Shown here: positions 55,136-64,000 of the stretch, one piece after another
Numbering within the stretch: the first letter of the stretch is position 1
Layout: every line of letters starts with the position of its first letter
Origin: Zea mays
Lineage: Eukaryota > Streptophyta > Magnoliopsida > Poales > Poaceae
Assembly: GCF_902167145.1 (NCBI RefSeq)
Contig: NC_050101.1
Location: 180,354,428 to 180,418,427 of the forward strand
DNA length: 64,000 bases
Direction of reading: 5' to 3'
The notes under the pieces: generated by a model
Told to the model about the DNA's origin: nothing
The model's input: only the letters and a program-made list of their open reading frames with translations
The model's database searches: none
Translations under genes and position numbers: made by a program

Positions 55136-56843
55136 TGTCGGGGACCATAATTAGGGGTACCCTCAAGACTCCTAATTCTCAGCTGGTAACCCCCATCAGC
55201 ATAAAGCTGCAAAGGCCTGATGGGTGCGATTAAGTCAGGGATCGGTCCATTCAAGGGACTCGATCACGCCTCGCCCGAGCCTAGCCACGGACAAGGGCAG
55301 CCGACCCCGGAGGATCTCCGTCTCGTCCGAGGCCCCCCTCTAGCGGCGAACATACTTCCGGCTCGCCCGAGGCTCTGTCTTCGCCAAGAAGCAACCCTGA
55401 CCAAATCGCCGCGCCAACCGACCAGATCGCAGGAGCATTTAATGCAAAGGTGGCCTGACACCTTTATCCTGACGCGCGTCCTCCAGTCGACAGAGCCGAA
55501 GTGACCGCAGTCACTTCGCCGCTCCACTGACCGGCCTGACAGAAGGACAGCGCCGCCTGCGCCGCTCCGACTGCTGTGCCGCTCGACAGAGTGAGGCTGA
55601 CAGGCAGTCAGGCCCGGCCTCAGGCACCATAGAAAGCTCCGCTTCGCCCGACCCCGGAAGATGGCGAACTCCGCTCCGCTCGACCCAGGGCTCGGACTTG
55701 GGCTCAGCCCCGGAAGACGGCGAACTCCGCTCCGCCCGACCCAGGGCTCGGACTTGGGCTCAGCCCCAGAAGACGGCGAACTCCGCTCCGCCCAACCCAG
55801 GGCTCGGACTTGGGCTCAGCCCCGGAAGACGGCGAACTCCGCTCCACCCGACCCAGGGCTCGGACTTGGGCTCAGCCCCGGAAGACGGCGAACTCCGCTC
55901 CGTTCGACCTAGGGCTCGGACTTGGGCTCAGCCCCAGAAGACGACGAACTCCGCTCTGCCCGACCCAGGGCTCGGACTCGGGCTCAGCCCCAGAAGACGG
56001 CGAACTCCGCTTCGCCCGACCCCAGGGCTCGGACTCAGCCCTGGCTTCAGCCGACGGTCTCCGCCTCGCCCGACCCAGGGGCTTGGACTCAACCTCGGCC
56101 ACGGAAGACAGACTCGACCTCGACCTCGGAGGAGCCTCCACATCGCCCAACCTAGGGCGCGGGCCGACCACGTCAACAGGAGGCGCCATCATTACCCTAC
56201 CCCAAGCTGGCTCAGGCTACGGGAAACAAGACCGGCGTCACATCTGGCTCGCTCCGCCAGACAAGCAATGATGGCGCCCCGCACGCTCTATGACGATGGC
56301 GGCTCTCAGCCCCCTTACGGAAGCAAGAGAACGTCAGCAAGGACTCGACAACCCCGACAGCTGTCCTTCCGCCAGGCTCCAGCGCTCCTCCGACGGCCAC
56401 GACACCACACGAACCGGGTGCCAAAACCTCTACGGCTGCCACGACGGCATGTACTTAGGGCGCTAGCTCTCCTCCGCTAGACACGTAGCACTCTGCTACA
56501 CCCCCCATTGTACACCTAGATCCTCTCCTTACGCCTATAAAAGGAAGGACCAGGGCCCTCTTATAGAGGGTTGGCCGCGCGGGGACGAGGACGGGACAGG
56601 CGCTCGCGTGAGGCCGCTCGCTCCCTCTCCCACGTGGACGCTTGTAACCCCCTACTGCAAGCGCACCCGACCTGGGCGCGGGACGAACACGAAGGCCGCG
56701 GGATTCCCACCTCTCTCACGCCCGTCTCCGGCTGCCTTTCTTCCCCCCTTCGTGCTCGGCCTCGCGCCGACCCATCTGGGCTGGGGCACGCGGCGACATT
56801 TCACTCGTCGGCCCAGGGACCCCCCGGTCTCGAAACGCCGACA
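55136..56843 (+). repeat. 5' LTR of the Tat-lineage gypsy element
   Basis: Begins TGTCGGGGACCATAATTAGG and ends CGAAACGCCGACA. It contains a GC-rich 56-bp tandem array and a TATA box (GCCTATAAAAGGAAGG, near 56534-56549). The open frames inside it on both strands follow the tandem repeat and are not genes. Confidence 0.92.
55649..56090 (+). repeat. Minisatellite in U3, about seven copies of a 56-bp unit
   Basis: The unit contains GGCGAACTCCGCTCCGCCCG followed by ACCCAGGGCTCGGACTTGGG and CTCAGCCCC(G/A)GAAGAC, recurring every 56 bases. Later units diverge and shorten toward 56090. It lies about 450 bases upstream of the TATA box. Confidence 0.92.
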
Positions 56844-56863
56844 GTTGGCGCGCCAGGTAGGGG
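56844..56863 (+). other. Primer-binding site of the Tat-lineage element
   Basis: GTTGGCGCGCCAGGTAGGGG directly follows the LTR. This is the usual primer site text of maize Tat-type gypsy elements, and it also matches the site at 8113 with small changes. Confidence 0.85.
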
Positions 56864-57628
56864 CCTGCTGCGTGTTGACGAACAGCTTCCCGTCAAGCTC
56901 CAGATGGGCAGTCTCCAGCAACGTTTCTAGCCCTGGACGGTGCTCCGTTTCGGGAGTCTTGAGTTCATGTCCCTCAACGGCAGCTACGACATGATACTCC
57001 TTCCCCCGCCGTGCGACAGCGACAATGGCGGCCGACAGCCCGCCCGCCGGCGGCGGAATCGACGATGTCTTCCCCGCGTGGTGGAAGAACAACATTCAAG
57101 CTCACCCCGCCCTCTCCCCCGCCGACGGAGGAGGAGGCGGGGCAACCAAGGCCAAGCAGGAGGCGGCCCCTCGTCGGCTGTCGAGCAAGTCGACGGCGCC
57201 GGCGCCCCAACAGGGGGCGCGTCGGGCATCGACCTCGCGTTTGAGATGAAGACAAGCGTCATCTCCCTGCAACACGCCAATTCCGAGCAAACGGACGACG
57301 CCAGCACGATCACGAAAGGCTTGCTGGGCGTCACCCTCGTACCTGAGACGACGGTGCAGTCAGTCCCCGACGTGACTTCATCACCGCCCATCGACCAAGA
57401 GGTACCGATCGATTTCCATCTCACGCCCATTGGATTCAGCCTCGACCCACCAAGCGACTTCGCTTTGGCGGACGCTCTCGTAGAGGCGAGTCCAAAACCT
57501 CTGGGGTTTCGTATGCGGTCACCCTGGGACCGGCTGACGGACGTCTCGACCTACGGGCCCTCGGGTCCGAGGAAGATGACGAGCCCGACTTCTGTTGGGA
57601 TTTCTCTGGACTTGGCAACCCCAGTGCC
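56864..57628 (+). pseudogene. gag: 5' leader and frame-shifted start of gag
   Basis: Pieces in different frames (for example MSLNGSYDMILLPPPCDSDN at 56968, then IDLAFEMKTSVISLQHANSE and VPIDFHLTPIGFSLDPPS) look like the N-terminal part of gag or an upstream ORF of this element type. They join the main gag frame only by shifts. No single start codon can be assigned. Confidence 0.5.
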
Positions 57629-59368
57629 ATGCGGGACTTCATGACCGCATGCGACTACTGCCTTTCCGACTGTTCCGACGGTAGCCGCAGCCTCGGCGAC
57701 GAGGACTGCGGCCCAAGTCGTGAATGTTTCCACGTCGATCTAGGGGGTCCCTCCGAGGGCAACCATCTCGGTATGCCGGAGAACGGTGATCCCCCTAGGC
57801 CTGTGCCACGCGTTGACATCCTACGGGAGCTAGCTGTGGTCCCCGTTCCGGCGGGGGGTCATGACCCACAGCTCGAGCAAATCCGCGGGGTGCAGGCCAG
57901 GCTCGACGAGGGAGCAGGAGCACTTGAGCCGATCCGCCGGGACGTCGGGCAGGAATGGGCGGGCCAACCTCCGGCCGGAGAAGTGCGCCATCTACCCCGG
58001 GGTATCCAGCACCGCATCGCCGACGATGTCAGGATGAGGCCGCCACCCTCTTCCAGTGGGGTCGGCCAGAACCTGGCTGCAGGAGCAATGCTTCTCCGCG
58101 CGATGCCGGAGCCATCAACCACCGAGGGGCGGCGAATCCAGGGAGAGCTCAAGAATCTCCTGGAGGGCGCCGTGGTCCGACGGGCCGAGAGCTCCGCCTC
58201 CCGAAGGCAGGGGTACCCCTCGGAACATCACGCCGCGACTTCCCGATTCATACGGGAAGCCTCGGTCCACACCGGGCGCACGCGCAACACAGCGCCTGCG
58301 GCTCCGGGCCGCCTCGACAACGAGCACCACCACCGCGACCGTCAGGCCCACCTCGACGAGAGGGTGCGCAGAGGCTACCACCCCAGGCGTGGGGGACGCT
58401 ACGACAGCGGGGAGGATCGGAGTCCCTCGCCCGAACCACCTGGTCCGCAGGCCTTCAGCCGTGCCATACGACGGGCGCCGTTCCCGACCCGGTTCCGACC
58501 CTCGACTACTATCACAAAGTACTCGGGGGAGACGAGACCGGAACTGTGGCTCGCGGACTACCAGCTGGCCTGCCAACTGGGTGGAACGGACGATGACAAC
58601 CTCATCATCCGCAACCTCCCCCTGTTCCTCTTCGACACCGCTCGCGCCTGGTTGGAGCACCTGCCTCCGGGGCAGATCTCCAACTGGGACGACCTGGTCC
58701 AAGCCTTCGCCGGCAATTTCCAGGGCACGTACGTGCGCCCTGGAAACTCCTGGGACCTCCGAAGCTGCCGGCAGCAGCCGGGAGAGTCTCTCCGGGACTA
58801 CATCCGGCGATTCTCGAAGCAGCGCACCGAGCTGCCCAACATCACCGATTCAGATGTCATCGGCGCATTCCTCGCCGGCACCACCTGCCGCGACCTGGTG
58901 AGCAAGCTGGGCCGCAAGAACCCCACCAGGGCGAGCGAGCTGATGGACATCGCCACCAAGTTCGCCTCTGGCCAAGAGGCGGTTGAGGCTATCTTCCGGA
59001 AGGACAAGCAGCCCCAGGGCCGCCCTCCAGAAGATGCCCCCGAGGCGTCAACTCAGTGTGGCGCTAAGAAGAAGGGCAAGAAGAAGTCGCAAGCGAAACG
59101 CGACGCCGCCGACACGGACCTTGTCGCCGCCGCCGAGTACAAGAACCCTCGGAAACCCCCAGGAGGTGCCAACCTCTTCGACAAGATGCTCAAGGAGCCG
59201 TGCCCCTATCATCAGGGGCCCGTCAAGCACACCCTTGAGGAGTGCGCCATGCTTCGGCGCCACTTCCACAGGGCCAGGCCACCCGCAGAGGGTGGCAGGC
59301 TCGCGACGACGACAAGAAGGAAGATCACCAGGCAGGAGAGTTCCCCGAGGTCCGCGACTGCTTCATGA
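57629..59368 (+). CDS. gag: Gypsy gag polyprotein, 579 aa
   Basis: The frame begins at ATG 57629 (MRDFMTACDYCLSDCS). It has a disordered middle rich in Arg/Pro/His, then the retrotransposon gag domain (ELWLADYQLACQLGGTDDDN, ARAWLEHLPPGQISNWDDLV, GNFQGTYVRPGNSWDL, LRDYIRRFSKQRTELPN). A lysine-rich tail follows and then a Cys-His motif, CPYHQGPVKHTLEEC, in place of a classic CCHC knuckle. It ends at 59368 because of a shift near 59280, where the protease frame continues in +1. Gag forms the particle that packages the RNA. Confidence 0.85.
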   Translation: MRDFMTACDYCLSDCSDGSRSLGDEDCGPSRECFHVDLGGPSEGNHLGMPENGDPPRPVPRVDILRELAVVPVPAGGHDPQLEQIRGVQARLDEGAGALEPIRRDVGQEWAGQPPAGEVRHLPRGIQHRIADDVRMRPPPSSSGVGQNLAAGAMLLRAMPEPSTTEGRRIQGELKNLLEGAVVRRAESSASRRQGYPSEHHAATSRFIREASVHTGRTRNTAPAAPGRLDNEHHHRDRQAHLDERVRRGYHPRRGGRYDSGEDRSPSPEPPGPQAFSRAIRRAPFPTRFRPSTTITKYSGETRPELWLADYQLACQLGGTDDDNLIIRNLPLFLFDTARAWLEHLPPGQISNWDDLVQAFAGNFQGTYVRPGNSWDLRSCRQQPGESLRDYIRRFSKQRTELPNITDSDVIGAFLAGTTCRDLVSKLGRKNPTRASELMDIATKFASGQEAVEAIFRKDKQPQGRPPEDAPEASTQCGAKKKGKKKSQAKRDAADTDLVAAAEYKNPRKPPGGANLFDKMLKEPCPYHQGPVKHTLEECAMLRRHFHRARPPAEGGRLATTTRRKITRQESSPRSATAS

Positions 59369-60150
59369 TCTACGGTGGGCAAGCGGCGAACGCCTCGGCT
59401 CGGCACCGCAAGCAAGAACGTCGGGAGGTCTGTTCGGTGAAGGTGGCGGCGCCAGTCTACCTAGACTGGCCCGACAAGCCCATCACCTTCGACCAAGCCG
59501 ACCACCCCGACCACGTGCCAAGCCCGGGGAAATACCCGCTCGTCGTCGACCCCATCATCGGCGACGTCAGGCTCACCAAGGTCCTCATGGACGGAGGCAG
59601 CAGCCTCAACATCATCTACGCCGAGACCCTCGGGCTCCTGCGCGTTGATCTGTCCTCGGTCCGAGCAGGCGCTGCGCCTTTCCACGGGATCATCCCTGGG
59701 AAGCGCGTACAGCCCCTTGGACAACTCAACCTTCCCGTCTGCTTCGGAACGCCCTCCAACTTCCGAAGGGAGACCCTTACGTTCGAGGTGGTCGGGTTCC
59801 GAGGAACCTATCACGCGGTACTGGGGAGGCCATGCTACGCGAAGTTCATGGCCGTCCCCAACTACACCTACCTCAAGCTCAAGATGCCGGGCCCCAACAG
59901 GGTCATCACCGTCGGCCCCACGTACAAACACGCGTTCGAATGCGACGTGGAGTGCGTGGAGTATGCCGAGGCCCTCGCCGAGTCCGAGGCCCTCATCGCC
60001 GACCTGGAAAGCCTCTCTAAGGAGGTGCCGGACGTGAAGCGTCACGCCGGCAACTTCGAGCCAGCGGAGACGGTTAAGTCCGTCCCCCTCGACCCCAGCA
60101 GCGACGCCTCCAAGCAGATCCGGATCGGCTCCGAGCTCGATCCCAAATAG
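59242..60150 (+). CDS. pol: Gypsy aspartic protease region, ended by a premature stop
   Basis: The frame overlaps the end of gag and reads through the retroviral-type protease. LMDGGSSLNIIYAETLGLL contains the catalytic Asp (DGG in place of DTG, common in this lineage), and FEVVGFRGTYHAVLGRPCYAKFM is the second conserved block. It stops at TAG 60148-60150. RT sequence follows in the same frame (EAVLVDFLRANADVFAW), so a CAG-to-TAG change probably split the polyprotein. Confidence 0.85.
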   Translation: MRHASAPLPQGQATRRGWQARDDDKKEDHQAGEFPEVRDCFMIYGGQAANASARHRKQERREVCSVKVAAPVYLDWPDKPITFDQADHPDHVPSPGKYPLVVDPIIGDVRLTKVLMDGGSSLNIIYAETLGLLRVDLSSVRAGAAPFHGIIPGKRVQPLGQLNLPVCFGTPSNFRRETLTFEVVGFRGTYHAVLGRPCYAKFMAVPNYTYLKLKMPGPNRVITVGPTYKHAFECDVECVEYAEALAESEALIADLESLSKEVPDVKRHAGNFEPAETVKSVPLDPSSDASKQIRIGSELDPK

Positions 60151-61170
60151 GAAGCAGTGCTCGTCGACTTTCTCCGCGCAAACGCCGACGTTTTCGCGTG
60201 GAGTCCCTCGGACATGCCCGGCATACTGAGGGATGTCGTCGAGCACTCGCTGGATATCCGAGCCGGAGCCCGACCCGTCAAGCAGGCTCTGCGCCAATTC
60301 GACGAAGAAAAGCGCAGAGCCATAGGCGAGGAGATCCACAAGCTAATGGCGGCAGGGTTCATCAAAGAGGTACTCCATCCCGAATGGCTTGCCAACCCTG
60401 TGCTTGTGAGAAAGAAAGGAGGGAAATGGCGGATGTGTGTAGACTACACTGGTCTAAACAAAGCATGTCCGAAGGTTCCCTACCCTCTGCCTCGCATCGA
60501 TCAAATCGTGGATTCCACTGCTGGGTGCGAAACCCTGTCTTTCCTCGATGCCTACTCAGGGTATCACCAAATCAGGATGAAAGAGTCTGACCAGCTCGCG
60601 ACTTCTTTCATCACACCCTTCGACATGTACTGCTATGTCACCATGCCGTTCGGCTTGAGGAATGCGGGCGCGACGTACCAGCGGTGCATGAACCATGTGT
60701 TCGGCGAACACATTGGCCGGACGGTCGAGGCCTACGTCGATGACATCGTAGTCAAGGCGAGGAAAGCCTCCGACCTCCTTTCCGACCTTGAAGTGACATT
60801 CCGATGTCTCAAGGCGAAAGGCGTGAAGCTCAATCCCGAAAAGTGAGTCTTCGGGGTGCCCCGAGGCATGCTCTTGGGGTTCATCGTCTCCGAGTGGGGC
60901 ATCGAAGCCAACCCGGAGAAGATCGCGGCCATCATCAACATGGGGCCCATTAAAAACTTGAAAGGCGTACAGAGAGTATTGGGATGTCTTGCGGCTCTGA
61001 GCCGCTTCATCTCACGCCTCGACGAAAGAGGCCTGCCTCTGTACCGCCTCTTAAGGCAGGCCAAGTGCTTCACTTGGACCCCTGAGGCCGAGGAAGCCCT
61101 CGGGAACCTGAAGGCGCTCCTCACGAACGCGCCCGTCTTGGTGCCCCCCGCTGCTGGAGGAGCGGGCTAA
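60151..61170 (+). pseudogene. pol: Gypsy reverse transcriptase, with one internal stop, truncated before RNase H
   Basis: RT blocks are complete: WRMCVDYTGLNKACPK, FLDAYSGYHQIRM, TPFDMYCYVTMPFGLRNAGA, YQRCMNHVF and the catalytic AYVDDIVVK. A TGA at 60844-60846 stands where Cys is expected (LNPEK-stop-VFGVPRG). The frame then continues to LTNAPVLVPPAAGGAG and stops at 61168-61170, where RNase H should begin. The following bases belong to the far end of RNase H, so the domain was deleted. Confidence 0.88.
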
Positions 61171-61905
61171 AATAGCCTCGGGGCGAACAACGGTTCCCCC
61201 GGACGCCTTCTCCCGAGACCTGCATCAACCCTCCGTCAAGATCGACGACACGCCCGAGCCCGAGGCACCCTCGGCCCAGCCCGAGGTACCCTTGGCTCAG
61301 TCCGAGGCACCCACGGTTCAGCCCGAGGTACCCTCAGCCCCCGAGGGTAAGGCACTGCGCGTCGAGGAGGAGCAAAGTGGGGTCACGCCTAATCGAAACT
61401 GGCAGACCCCGTACCTGCAATATCTCCACCGAGGAGAGCTACCCCTCGACCGAGCCGAAGCTCGGCTGTTGGCGCGACGCGCCAAGTCGTTCGTCTTGCT
61501 AGGAGATGGGAAGGAGCTCCACCACCGCAGCCCCTCAGGCATCCTCCAGTGATGCATTTCCATCGCCGAAGGCCAGGAGCTCCTACGAGAGGTACACTCG
61601 GGGGCTTGCGACCATCACGCAGCACCCCGAGCCCTTGTTGGAGACGCCTTCCGATAAGGTTTCTAATGGCCGACGGCGGTGGCCGACGCCACCCGAATTG
61701 TATACACCCGCGAAGGGCGTCAGTTCTACGCAAGGCAGACCCACCCCTTGCGGAAGACACCCGGGGGCTACACGCACCCCTGGGAAGGGCCGCTCGTCAT
61801 CGCCAAAGTTCTGAAGCCCGGAACAAACAAACTGGCCGACAGTCAAGGCGAGGTCTACACCAACACTTGGAACGTCCAACAGCTACGTCACCTCTACCCT
61901 TAAGA
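61171..61905 (+). pseudogene. pol: Linker and integrase remnants joined by deletions
   Basis: After the first deletion junction the text resumes as SGRTTVPPDAFSRDLHQPSV-like sequence (61180-61240), a Pro/Glu-rich repeat (QPEVPLAQSEAP), the integrase N-terminal zinc region (RRAKSFVLLGDGKELHHRSP..., LLREVHSGACDHHAAPRAL) and WPTAVADATRIV. The DDE core is absent. The sequence jumps near 61745 to the C-terminal tail (GYTHPWEGPLVIAKVLKPGT, WNVQQLRHLYP), ending at 61901-61903. Stops at 61550 and near 61655 also occur. Confidence 0.82.
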
Positions 61906-62356
61906 TGCTTTCAAGTTGTTCATATACCTCGCTCCCACGCAAAGTTCAGTCATTAAGGAAGGGTCAGCCTTGCCTCGGCAGAGCCCGACCCTCCCTCGGG
62001 GGCTAAAAGGGGGGAACCCCCTCTGCGTCAAAATCAAAATTTTCAATCAAAAAGGCTTTTGCGTTCCCCTGGCTATGTCGGAAGCAGGACCCCAAGAAGC
62101 GAACGCGGGTGCATGTAAGTGGCAAGGCTGACTGAGTCGAGGGACTCCTACGCCTCTGGGTTACGGATACCTCACTCGTCACCCACCACGAAAAGTGACT
62201 CCTACTTGGGGAAGCCACCCTGCTACTGACGGGCGGGGCCGGACACGCAAAATGAAAGGAAAAGGGGCACGACTTTATGCAACGATAATAAAGTGCTCAG
62301 GCCTCAGCGGCCGCAAAAAGACACACGTGCATCCAAAAGAAACTGCTCCGACAGAG
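61906..62356 (+). other. Region between pol and the antisense gene
   Basis: Non-coding. It contains a CCCTCGGGGGCTAAAAGGGG purine-rich stretch near 61994 that resembles a polypurine tract, although the 3' LTR does not follow. No gene is seen. Confidence 0.5.
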
Positions 62357-63957
62357 TTAGGTGTCGCCCGGGGAAGGAGCCGCGCCTTCGGCTTCGTCCC
62401 CGCCCTCGGCAAAGTCCACCCCGGCTTCGGACGACGGCGCAGGCGGGAGGATCTCTGCCTCGAAGGTGGTCGCCAGCACTGCGCTCGGACCCGCGGTGGC
62501 CGCGTCGAGCCTATGGACTTCAGCCAGGGCGGCTTCATCTTCGTCAGGAAGGCAATACCCCTCGCTGACTCGCTCCAGGTCCACGATGTAGTGGGAAGCG
62601 AGCACGGCGAAGGCCCGCCTGATGCCATGGTGTAGCGCCTCGCGAAGTCTGCCGCGCACATGATCGCCCAAGGCCTGCAGGCGACTTTGAGGGGAGCTTC
62701 CTGAGGGGACGTCGCCGAAGCCAAAGACCCGGCAGAAGTCCGAGATGGCCTCAGACATGGCCACGTGGTCGGCCTCCCTCTGCTCGGCCGCCCCGACAAG
62801 CGCCCTGGTGGACTCATCAAGGGCGGACTCAAGCTCTACGAACAGCCAGAACACAAGGCCTCAAACACAAGCGGAGGAAACAAGCTGAAACGAAAACCGG
62901 AAATGGCCAGGACATACCTCCGGCTCGGGCACGCTGCTCCGAAGCTGCGGCCTGGGCTACGACTAGGTCTGCTGCAAGGGCTCCAGCCCGGCTTTCGGCC
63001 TCGGCAGCCCAGCCCCGGGATTGGTCTCGCTCATCGGCGACCTGGTCGAACTCTGACTGCCATCGCTGCACCTCTGCGCGTGCCGCTGCCGCCTCTGCGC
63101 GGGCCGCTGCCGCCTCTGCTCTCAGATCGGCGCAGAGCAACCGAAGGTCCGCCACTTCGGCGCCCTGCTGGGAGAGGCGCGCAGTAGCCCCGGCAAGCGA
63201 GGTCCTCAGGGATCGCAGTGAGCCCCAGATATCGACCTCGTGGCGGATGAACGACGACTTGGCGGCGCTCAGATCCGTCAGATCCTGAGGGAAGGAAGCG
63301 AGGCGTCACAAGAGACGCCTTGGTCACAAAAAGGTATGCCTGAAACCATTACCTGGAGGATTTTGGGGATGTCCCTGCAGAAGACCTCCAGCGATGACCA
63401 GAGCGACCCCACCGTTGCTTCGGCGCACTCACAGAGCTCGTCCCAAGGCTGCTCTTCCCGCTCATCGTCGAGAACGAAGAAGGAATCCGAAGCCCCACGG
63501 GTTCGGAACCGGAGCAACTGGCGCCGCCCCTCGGAGCTCCCCCGCGCAGCGACAAGGCTGCCGCTCAGTGGGACGGATCGCGTTTTCACGCCCCCCCTCC
63601 TCCGAGGCACCGAGCGCCGACGCCTCGGCCATCTCAGCGTCGGCAGCAACGGGTCGCTCCCCGACTGGGACGGCAGCGGCTTCAGCAGCAGTAGGCGCCG
63701 GCACCGACGGCATGTCCGGTGGGCCCAGGGCCACGTCTGCGCCAGCCGCCTCCTCCAGCACGATGGCCGCCTCGGCAGAAGAGCCGGCCTCGGGAACTCG
63801 CTCCACGGCGGCTGGTGCCGCCAGAGCCCCCCGCTATGGAGCGCCTTGCGAGAAGGTCAGCTGAACAGTGAGGCCCGGCGCGGCACTTGCTGCGGAAGCC
63901 GACGCCGTCTTAAGGGCCTTCCGGGGAGCCAGATCGGTCAGGCCATGGCTTCGCTTG
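62357..63957 (-). pseudogene. Spliced antisense ORF of the Tat-lineage element
   Basis: On the minus strand three exons fit GT-AG rules: 63957-63353, 63284-62918 and 62835-62357, preceded by an acceptor (CCTCCTCAG) at about 63958. Phases agree at both internal joins (ILQ/DLTDLSAAKSS, and RARAG-E-LESALDES). The protein is Ala-rich, with KRSHGLTDLAPRKALKT, LDDEREEQPWDELCECA, a coiled coil of ARAEAAAARAEV repeats, and a C-terminal part containing HHGIRRAFAVLASHY. An in-frame stop (63834-63836) and a shift at a C-run (about 63588-63594) break the first exon. Antisense ORFs of this place and type are known from Grande- and RIRE2-like elements and related to the putative gypsy-type transposon family; their function is unknown. 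Confidence 0.75.
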
Positions 63958-64000
63958 CTGAGGAGGAAAGAAAAGTCGCGGTTGGGACATACGAATGAGA

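Larger units (their letters stand above)
55136..64000 (+). mobile_element. Tat-lineage Ty3/gypsy element, internally deleted, running off the window
   Basis: A 1708-bp LTR, primer site, gag, protease and RT are followed by two internal deletions, the integrase C-terminal tail, and a region with a spliced antisense ORF. The 3' LTR is beyond 64000. The order gag-protease-RT-RNase H-integrase and an antisense ORF between pol and the 3' LTR are hallmarks of Tat-lineage gypsy elements. Loss of RNase H and integrase core makes it non-autonomous. Confidence 0.88.

Noticed and set aside
55220..56480. Long frames (up to 260 codons) in the gypsy LTR
   Set aside because: They follow the 56-bp minisatellite; the unit is not a multiple of three, so frames alternate between units, as a non-coding repeat would give.
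58056..58901. 281-codon plus frame and overlapping minus frame within gag
   Set aside because: Out of frame with the gag domain and without any known motif.

Overview
The window is plant nuclear DNA from a grass, almost certainly Zea mays or a very close relative. It holds four traces of host genes buried in nested retrotransposons and DNA transposons. The copia elements with CACCGGAC/GTCCGGTG-rich LTRs (Opie/Ji type), the very long LTRs beginning or ending TGTAACACCC (Prem1/Tekay type), the Huck-like LTR, the CACTA elements and the TIR-bearing MITEs are all typical of maize intergenic DNA. Family names rest on memory of these families; coordinates, target-site duplications (TSDs), exon joins and lesions were read from the sequence.

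Host genes: an atypical A1 aspartic protease (1441-3045, minus), a CLAVATA1/BAM3-like LRR receptor kinase with one intron (24931-28161, plus), a small pleckstrin-homology (PH) protein that reads through seven short exons (34059-35311, plus), and a remnant of a CCHC zinc-knuckle gene (about 38110-38210, minus).

Layout: 1-882 is the 3' end of a Huck-like gypsy element. 992-3743 holds a Stowaway MITE, the protease and a Tourist MITE. 3941-7377 is a complete CACTA element (TSD TAG) with a fused, internally deleted transposase gene. 7381-23160 is a dead gypsy pol relic split by a non-coding gypsy element (7662-22209, TSD GATCT). That element is itself split by a young Opie/Ji-type copia element (10059-19483, minus, TSD CTGGG) and a copia solo LTR (19620-21023). 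A gypsy solo LTR (23607-24230, TSD CACGG) sits about 0.7 kb upstream of the receptor kinase. A decayed L1-type LINE (about 28470-32351) follows it. The PH gene is surrounded by MITEs, with another solo LTR at 36693-37961 (TSD GATAT).

From 38868 to the end there is only nested transposon sequence. A 5'-truncated copia element (38868-46041) is split by a 3.56-kb Tekay-like solo LTR (39447-43010, TSD ATGAA). Then come a Tekay LTR plus gag relic (46042-49476), a copia LTR piece, a Tekay LTR piece, a CACTA element with a nearly whole but mutated TNPD transposase on minus (51443-55135), and a gypsy element running off the window (55136-64000). This last element has lost RNase H and the integrase core but keeps gag, protease and RT, and carries a spliced antisense ORF typical of Tat-lineage elements. 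I found no wholly new system. The most interesting signals are the antisense spliced gene, the long hairpin and fused gene of the first CACTA element, and the palindromic motif shared by several copia LTRs.
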